From the NCBI GenBank assembly GCA_030635005.1, contig DAOVZS010000063.1, positions 1 to 10,369 on the forward strand: a DNA stretch of 10,369 bases, written 5' to 3'. The DNA comes from Thiomargarita sp. Its GTDB lineage: Bacteria; Pseudomonadota; Gammaproteobacteria; Beggiatoales; Beggiatoaceae. Below the pieces are notes generated by a model. It saw only the letters and a list, made by a program, of their open reading frames with translations, was not told the DNA's origin and did no database searches. The translations under genes and the position numbers were made by a program. Positions 5,626 to 10,369 of this stretch are shown one piece after another. Every line of letters begins with the position of its first letter. The stretch's first letter is position 1.

Positions 5626-7761
5626 TTAATAATATGCTAAAAAAATATGAATACCAAGCAATGTGGGTAAAGGCCAAAAAAAAGCGAGATGTGTTATTGT
5701 TAATCTGTCTTTAAAATGAGGGCTAGACAACGGTTTTTCAATATAATTGATAATACCTAACCAAGAACCTATGAATAATGTGCCTAAAAAACTTAACATT
5801 AATAATAAGTGAAAATGGGTTCCCCATAAAAATCCTGTATGAATAAATAAAACACATAGGGCTAATAAACCTGTAAAGATATGTATGAGTTGCCATTGGG
5901 CCACATCACCAAATTGAATGAAATATCGCCAACGTTTTCTAAGAGACAGTGTCATCATAATCACAGTTAAAACGACCAAGGTATACCCTGTCAAGGGTTT
6001 CCAAAGATCATTAAGCCATATTTTTTCGCGATGCCAATAAATTTCTTCTGTAAACAAATACCCTAACAGCGTAAATAAGATCACCAAACAAAAACTTAAT
6101 AATGATCCTAATAATAAACTGGATCTCCCTTTAAATTTTGGCATACTGGCAGGATTGGGTGAAAAATCTTCAATTTCTATTTGTTCTGAGAGTATATGTG
6201 CCCCATTTAAATAAATCAGCATGGTTTCTTCAAAAGATTTGGGTCCACAAATATAAAACGTGGCTTCTGGATACTTTTGTGCCACTTCTTTTACTTCTTG
6301 ATACTGTATATGCCCTTGTGTGCTGCTTGTGCGCAAATTAATTTTAATATTATCATGTTGTTGTGCACATTCTGTGAATTCATTTAAATAGGCAAAGTCT
6401 TGAGACACACTATAATCAATATAAAGTATACGGTGACTATTGGTTTGGTATAAGGTGCGTAACATGCTAAGTGCTGGTGTCATACCAATGCCAGCGACAA
6501 AACAGACGACAGGTGTTTGAAGTTCTAAAGAAAGATAATAGTGCCCTTTGGGTTTTGAAGCACGAATATATGAATTTTCAGTCATTTTATCATGAATCCA
6601 CCGAGAAAATAAGCCGTATTTTTCCCGTTTTACTGTGATTTCATAGTATTCTTGTTGATGGGCAGGTGATGTGAGGGTATAAAACCGTTGGATCCAAGTG
6701 CCCCCGATTTTGGCTTCTATACAAATATGTTGTCCTGGGAGAGACGGTGTCGTATGTTGGCAGCGAAATCGAAAGGATTTAATTAAGTCAGTGACTGTAA
6801 TCACTTCTATAAGTTCCATGTCTTCCATATCTGTAATCCCCACAAATTCAGATAATTTTGGAGTACAGGAGCCACAAATTTGTGATACGCTGGTGTGGGT
6901 TGCGAGTTTCTCAATGGTGTTGTAACCCTCGGCAACTGCCTCGTTTAATTCTTGGCGGGTAATATGCGTACATTGACAAATAATAGCATTTTTTTTGAGA
7001 TTATCGCGTTCTCGTTCTAACCAAAGTTCTCCAGTTTGGCGAAATAAAGCCAATTGCCAAGGCCAGACGCGTTGATTTTTGCTGATTAATGCATGGACTC
7101 GTCCTAAATCTGACCATTCACCGATAGCGGTGATACCCACCGCTTTGTTTTTTTTTAGGAATAATTCACGATGAATATCATGATGTTTATAAGTAATCGG
7201 CGTGACATCACTTTCACCGACGCGGCTCATGCTAAAAATGGGTTTTCCAGTGACTTTAGTTGACGCAATTTTGACCCCTTTAGAAAAATGGCACATGGCT
7301 GTGAGACTGTCCATTTCCATAAACTGACCTGCATGCAGTGTCAGAATCCCGCCTTGACAAGGGAGTTGATAGACGCCTTTGAGATGGGCTATTTGTTCAC
7401 GTAATTCGGGGGATTCATCATAAAGAGAGAGGAATTTTTCACTCTTTAAGGAGGCGACTTGTAATGTGCCTTCTGCATGAACCGTCACTGTGCGGGGTTC
7501 ATTACGAATCAGTGGTAATAGACCAAAATAATGACCTTTGTCTAAACGGGTAATGAGGGTGTTTTCACCCTCTTCTTTTCGGCTAAGACAGGCGATGCCT
7601 GAGAGGATAAAATAAAAGCGATCACCCATTTCTCCTTCATTAAAAACGACCGCTCCATTTTCAAAGGTTTGTTGCTCTAACCATGCTATTGAACCTTCTC
7701 CAATGGATAAGGCTCTGAAGAGTGCTGATCGTTTTAATAAGGCTTCTGAAAGATTTTCCAT
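5626..7761 (-). CDS. Multidomain membrane redox protein: cNMP-binding-like, NirB-C-terminal-like, BFD [2Fe-2S], FAD/NAD reductase, di-heme membrane domain
   Basis: Encodes 711 residues. Domains in order are: a cNMP-binding-like beta-roll (about 13-125); a segment (about 135-250) resembling the C-terminal part of NirB/rubredoxin-reductase-type flavoproteins (STKVTGKPIFS, KAVGITAIGEW, VWPWQ...FRQTGELW) but without Rossmann folds; a BFD-type [2Fe-2S] domain with Cys262, Cys264, Cys296 and Cys299; and an FAD domain with RFYTLTS (359-365). Next come an NAD(P) domain with GIGMTP (424-429) and CGP (505-507), then five predicted helices (about 547-570, 588-606, 623-643, 650-672, 689-710). Helix 3 has His627 and His641, and helix 5 has His691 and His705, the spacing of a two-b-heme membrane cytochrome. 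The likely role is electron transfer from NAD(P)H through FAD, and perhaps [2Fe-2S], to membrane hemes; the acceptor is unknown. The phosphate-binding cassette lacks its usual Glu (FGLLPL, 79-84), so cyclic nucleotide binding is doubtful. The ATG follows the fumarase stop by 3 nt with little Shine-Dalgarno sequence, suggesting coupling. Confidence 0.85.
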   Translation of the reverse strand: MENLSEALLKRSALFRALSIGEGSIAWLEQQTFENGAVVFNEGEMGDRFYFILSGIACLSRKEEGENTLITRLDKGHYFGLLPLIRNEPRTVTVHAEGTLQVASLKSEKFLSLYDESPELREQIAHLKGVYQLPCQGGILTLHAGQFMEMDSLTAMCHFSKGVKIASTKVTGKPIFSMSRVGESDVTPITYKHHDIHRELFLKKNKAVGITAIGEWSDLGRVHALISKNQRVWPWQLALFRQTGELWLERERDNLKKNAIICQCTHITRQELNEAVAEGYNTIEKLATHTSVSQICGSCTPKLSEFVGITDMEDMELIEVITVTDLIKSFRFRCQHTTPSLPGQHICIEAKIGGTWIQRFYTLTSPAHQQEYYEITVKREKYGLFSRWIHDKMTENSYIRASKPKGHYYLSLELQTPVVCFVAGIGMTPALSMLRTLYQTNSHRILYIDYSVSQDFAYLNEFTECAQQHDNIKINLRTSSTQGHIQYQEVKEVAQKYPEATFYICGPKSFEETMLIYLNGAHILSEQIEIEDFSPNPASMPKFKGRSSLLLGSLLSFCLVILFTLLGYLFTEEIYWHREKIWLNDLWKPLTGYTLVVLTVIMMTLSLRKRWRYFIQFGDVAQWQLIHIFTGLLALCVLFIHTGFLWGTHFHLLLMLSFLGTLFIGSWLGIINYIEKPLSSPHFKDRLTITHLAFFWPLPTLLGIHIFLAYY

Positions 7762-7764
7762 GCT

Positions 7765-9282
7765 TTATGCTTTTTGAGCTGCAATTTTAATACGCCACTT
7801 TGCGGGTCCTGTTTGATGTACAGACTCTCCGCTGCTATCAACTGCAACCATGACGGGCATATCTACCACTTCAAATTCATGGACTGCTTCCATCCCTAAA
7901 TCTGCAAAAGCGACGACACGTGCGGTGCGAATGGCTTTAGAGACTAAATAGGCTGCTCCGCCGACTGCCATTAAATAGACAGCTTGATGCTTTTTGATCG
8001 CTTCGATAGCTTGAGGGCCGCGCTCAGATTTACCAATCATCCCAATAATGCCTGTTTTGTCTAACATCATTTCTGTAAATTTATCCATACGTGTGGCTGT
8101 TGTGGGACCTGCAGGTCCGACCACTTCATCACGTACCGCAGCCACAGGACCGACATAGTAAATAAAACGATTATGAAAATCTAAACCGTCAGGTAATGAT
8201 TGTCCTTGTGCGAATAAATCAGCAATCCGTTTATGAGCAGCATCACGTCCCGTTAAAAATTTGCCACTGAGTAATAAACTCTCACCGGGTTTCCACTGTG
8301 CTATTTCTGCTGTTGTAATGGTATCCAGATTAACACGTCGTGTTTCCGCGCTGGTATTTAAAGTGACTTTAGGCCATTCTTCTAAATTAGGCGGTGTGAG
8401 ATGTACAGGTCCTTTGCCTTCTAAGACAAAATGTGCATGACGCGTTGCGGCACAATTAGGAATCAGTGCGATGGGTAAAGAGGCAGCATGAGTGGGAAAA
8501 TCTAGGATTTTGACATCTAAGACTGTGGTTAATCCGCCTAAACCTTGAGCACCAATGCCTAAAGCATTCACTTTTTCATATAATTCTAAGCGTAATTCTT
8601 CAAGACGATTAGATGCACCCCGTTGTTTTAATTGATGTATATCAATCGGTGCCATCAATGATTCTTTTGCCAATAACATGGCTTTTTCTGCTGTTCCGCC
8701 AATACCAATACCCAATATTCCGGGGGGACACCATCCTGCGCCCATTGTAGGGACTGTTTTTAACACCCAATCTACTAAATTATCACTTGGATTTAACATG
8801 ACAAATTTAGATTTATTTTCAGAACCACCGCCTTTAGCTGCCACGGTGACTTCAACTGTATCACCGGGTACCAGTTCTGTATGTATGACAGCGGGTGTAT
8901 TATCTTGTGTATTTTTACGTGCACCTGCAGGATCTGCTAATACAGAAGCCCGTAACACATTATCAGGATGTGCATAAGCTTGTCGTACCCCTTCATTGAC
9001 CATTTCAGTGATACTGTGTTGTGTTTCCCAATGGACATTCATACCCACTTTGAGAAAAACAACAGCAATCCCTGTATCTTGACAAATAGGACGATGTCCT
9101 TCAGCACTCATGCGTGAATTTACTAAAATTTGTGCGATTGCGTCTTTAGCAGCGACAGATTCTTCACGTACATAGGCTTCTCCCAATGCTTTGATATAAT
9201 CAATAGGATGATAATATGAAATAAATTGAAAAGCATCAGCAATACTTTGAACGAAATCATTTTCACGAATGGTTGTCATCAT
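7765..9282 (-). CDS. Fumarate hydratase, class I (iron-sulfur, single-chain)
   Basis: Encodes 505 residues, in the range of single-chain class I fumarases (E. coli FumA 548). It interconverts fumarate and malate in the TCA cycle using an oxygen-sensitive [4Fe-4S] cluster. The three expected cluster ligands are Cys67 in RPICQDTG, Cys185 in GAGWCPPG and Cys277 in IPNCAATRH. The substrate-binding signature KGGGSENKS (150-158) and the C-terminal domain motifs YYVGPV and GPAGPTTATRMDKF (389-402) are intact. Both the alpha-like and beta-like halves are present in one chain. The gene opens with two consecutive ATG codons (9282 and 9279) and no convincing Shine-Dalgarno sequence, so the start could be either. 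It is the first gene of a four-gene operon, and its stop is 3 nt from the start of the redox fusion gene. The related class I tartrate dehydratases are usually split into two subunits, which favours fumarase; the precise paralog (FumA or FumB) cannot be told. Confidence 0.94.
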   Translation of the reverse strand: MMTTIRENDFVQSIADAFQFISYYHPIDYIKALGEAYVREESVAAKDAIAQILVNSRMSAEGHRPICQDTGIAVVFLKVGMNVHWETQHSITEMVNEGVRQAYAHPDNVLRASVLADPAGARKNTQDNTPAVIHTELVPGDTVEVTVAAKGGGSENKSKFVMLNPSDNLVDWVLKTVPTMGAGWCPPGILGIGIGGTAEKAMLLAKESLMAPIDIHQLKQRGASNRLEELRLELYEKVNALGIGAQGLGGLTTVLDVKILDFPTHAASLPIALIPNCAATRHAHFVLEGKGPVHLTPPNLEEWPKVTLNTSAETRRVNLDTITTAEIAQWKPGESLLLSGKFLTGRDAAHKRIADLFAQGQSLPDGLDFHNRFIYYVGPVAAVRDEVVGPAGPTTATRMDKFTEMMLDKTGIIGMIGKSERGPQAIEAIKKHQAVYLMAVGGAAYLVSKAIRTARVVAFADLGMEAVHEFEVVDMPVMVAVDSSGESVHQTGPAKWRIKIAAQKA

Positions 9283-9312
9283 GTCACTATAAATATTTTT
9301 TTAAGATGATAG

Positions 9313-9321
9313 ATTATAACA
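9313..9321 (-). promoter_or_regulatory. Extended -10 promoter for the fumarase operon
   Basis: Read on the minus strand, TGT followed by a perfect TATAAT (9313-9318) forms an extended -10 element. Transcription would begin near 9306, giving a leader of about 24 nt. No good -35 sits 16-18 nt upstream; the nearest is CTGATT, with three of six consensus bases. That is acceptable for an extended -10 promoter but could also mean an activator is needed. Confidence 0.6.
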
Positions 9322-9340
9322 CAACTTTCTTAGCAATCAG

Positions 9341-9352
9341 TGTACCTGTACC
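9341..9352. repeat. Tandem hexamer (TGTACC twice) upstream of the fumarase promoter
   Basis: TGTACC occurs twice head to tail at 9341-9346 and 9347-9352. It is followed by looser TATCC-containing units to about 9370 (CCTATCC, TTATCC, TATCA). The block lies just upstream of the -35 position of the fumarase promoter, where an activator could bind. It is short enough to be chance and no regulator is identified. Confidence 0.3.
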
Positions 9353-9389
9353 TATCCCCTTATCCTATCAATTCTTAATTTAGATATCC

Positions 9390-9418
9390 TTGTCCTCTCC
9401 AAAAAAATATGATAAGAT
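9390..9418 (+). promoter_or_regulatory. Candidate promoter for the right-end gene
   Basis: TTGTCC (9390-9395, four of six) is followed by a 17-nt spacer and TAAGAT (9413-9418, four of six), with TGA directly before the -10 giving an extended -10. The start of transcription would fall near 9425, leaving a leader of about 29 nt before the ATG at 9454. It is divergent from the fumarase promoter, with the two -10 elements about 95 nt apart. Confidence 0.45.
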
Positions 9419-9439
9419 TATTGCTCTTTAAATAACAAT

Positions 9440-9444
9440 AAGAG
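9440..9444 (+). promoter_or_regulatory. Ribosome binding site that decides the start of the right-end gene
   Basis: AAGAG at 9440-9444 lies 9 nt before the ATG at 9454 but only 3 nt before the in-frame ATG at 9448. The spacing favours the second ATG. There is no other purine-rich stretch in the leader. Confidence 0.5.
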
Positions 9445-9453
9445 TCCATGCCC

Positions 9454-10369
9454 ATGTCGTTATTCGATTTTTTTTCTTCTAAAAAATCTAAAAAAGATTT
9501 TCCTATAAAAGAAGAGATACCCAATACACCCGCACTGATACAAAGATTTTTATATGCTACCTTAGACAGCCCAGTTATTGTAGCCTTGGCTCAAACTGTT
9601 AATCTTGATAAAGCATTCAATCTACTCAAGGATCATTTTACCTTTACAAATGATGAGATTCTTAAGATTTATCAAAAAAGCTATACCTATGCCTTGGCGG
9701 CCATTTCTGCTGGATTAGCAGCCCCTGATCAAAAAAATCAGTTTTTAGACAAATTAAAACACTCCAAACTGTCGCGCGATTTTTCTAGTCACATTGAAAC
9801 GGACTATTTACACGCTTTTGCCACTGAAAACGGTTTAGACAGTAATGACATCCGTAAAAGTTTGATTGAAGAGATCAAAAAATTGTCTCAATCACCTCTT
9901 AATGTGACAAGCGATCAATCTCCCCTCTCTATATCCGATTTAAGTGCCAGTTTTAAAGGAGAAGTTGCCAATACTGATGTTATTTTGGGAAGTATGGATA
10001 TCGATCAAAAGAGTCCCTTATATGATTTTTTCCGTTATAAAGAATTATTAGGGCAGGCTATTTTATACTTTTGTCGTGCGTTGCTTAAAAAAGATAAGCG
10101 TGCTCAAGATACTTTTGCTGCTTTGCAACGAGAAGGTTTATGGGCAGATGTGCGTGATATCAAAATATCTGTTGACACAGGTTTACAAGCTGCACAAGCC
10201 ACTTTACAAGAATCTATTGATTTTTCTCAGCGTTTTGATACGTGGACGGTGTTATTAGAGATAAAAGTAGATGACGTGTTAAGTGCAATGGATGTGTTAC
10301 AATGGACAGTCCAAAAAATTGATCATAATGTCGAAACCTTATTGCAAGAATTTCGTCAATTTATGCATC
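9454..10369 (+). CDS. Unrecognised, mostly helical protein, N-terminal part (runs off the window)
   Basis: An uninterrupted frame runs from the ATG at 9454 (or 9448) to the window edge, giving at least 305 residues with no stop. The start MSLFDFFSSKKSKK is short, hydrophobic then basic, with no signal peptide or clear membrane segment. Residues about 25-145 read as a run of amphipathic helices. A Ser/Asp-rich stretch with few predicted helices spans about 146-186. A second helical block (about 188-305) contains the conspicuous DFFRYKELLGQAI (191-203) and ALQREGLWADVRDIK (223-237) and ends in probable coiled coil. I do not recognise a characterised family. The shape would suit the N-terminal region of a large multidomain protein such as a signalling kinase or ATPase, but nothing visible shows that. 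Codon use and base composition look like the neighbours. The gene is divergent from the fumarase operon. Confidence 0.8.
   Translation, partial: MSLFDFFSSKKSKKDFPIKEEIPNTPALIQRFLYATLDSPVIVALAQTVNLDKAFNLLKDHFTFTNDEILKIYQKSYTYALAAISAGLAAPDQKNQFLDKLKHSKLSRDFSSHIETDYLHAFATENGLDSNDIRKSLIEEIKKLSQSPLNVTSDQSPLSISDLSASFKGEVANTDVILGSMDIDQKSPLYDFFRYKELLGQAILYFCRALLKKDKRAQDTFAALQREGLWADVRDIKISVDTGLQAAQATLQESIDFSQRFDTWTVLLEIKVDDVLSAMDVLQWTVQKIDHNVETLLQEFRQFMH

Noticed and set aside
5606..5677. Upstream ATG extending pepP by 24 residues
   Set aside because: The extension overlaps the coding end of the redox fusion gene and does not resemble PepP. Family alignment starts at MNTIEFKNRR.
8678..8977. 99-codon plus-strand frame
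   Set aside because: Antisense shadow of the fumarase gene with no motif of its own.
9424..9444. Short CTCTT/AAGAG inverted repeat that could hide the Shine-Dalgarno of the right-end gene
   Set aside because: Only five base pairs with an 11-nt loop; too weak to claim as a regulatory hairpin.
10076..10258. 60-codon plus-strand frame
   Set aside because: Lies out of frame inside the long open frame that begins at 9454.

Overview
The window is AT-rich bacterial chromosome with normal, tightly packed genes. The gene content (DUF945/YdgA-type proteins, a SiaA-type HAMP-SpoIIE phosphatase, polyphosphate glucokinase, an iron-sulfur class I fumarase, MoaC, aminopeptidase P) points to a gammaproteobacterium. 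It would fit a Beggiatoa/Thiothrix-like sulfur bacterium, but that placement is inferred from style and gene content, not from a marker gene. I see no tRNA, rRNA, CRISPR array, insertion sequence or phage gene.

Layout. The left part (1-1711, + strand) carries the last codons of one DUF945 protein followed by a complete secreted or lipid-anchored DUF945 paralog. A perfect 14-bp inverted repeat separates this pair from a convergent gene (1764-3014, - strand) for a membrane HAMP-SpoIIE/PP2C protein of SiaA type in which several catalytic residues are altered. That gene has a good sigma70-type promoter (3051-3080). The spacer also leads, in the other direction, to ppgK (3091-3834, + strand), whose stop codon overlaps the stop of the convergent moaC.

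The middle (9282 down to 3831, - strand) reads as one four-gene operon: class I fumarase, a 711-residue multidomain redox protein, pepP and moaC. The gaps are 3 nt, 20 nt and a 4-nt ATGA overlap. An extended -10 promoter precedes fumarase. The redox protein is the most unusual item. It joins a cNMP-binding-like domain, a fragment resembling the C-terminal part of NirB-type flavoprotein reductases, a BFD-type [2Fe-2S] domain, a ferredoxin-reductase-type FAD/NAD module and a five-helix membrane domain. Two of those helices each carry a pair of His 14 residues apart, suggesting two b hemes.

The right end (9454 to the edge, + strand) is a long open frame that runs out of the window. It encodes at least 305 mostly helical residues and I cannot assign it to a family. 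It diverges from the fumarase operon across a 171-nt control region with a candidate promoter for each side and a tandem hexamer repeat.

How the genes may work together: fumarase (TCA cycle), the NAD(P)H-to-heme redox chain and MoaC (molybdenum cofactor) share an electron-transfer and metal-cofactor theme. The sequence does not establish a common pathway, and pepP looks like a housekeeping passenger.
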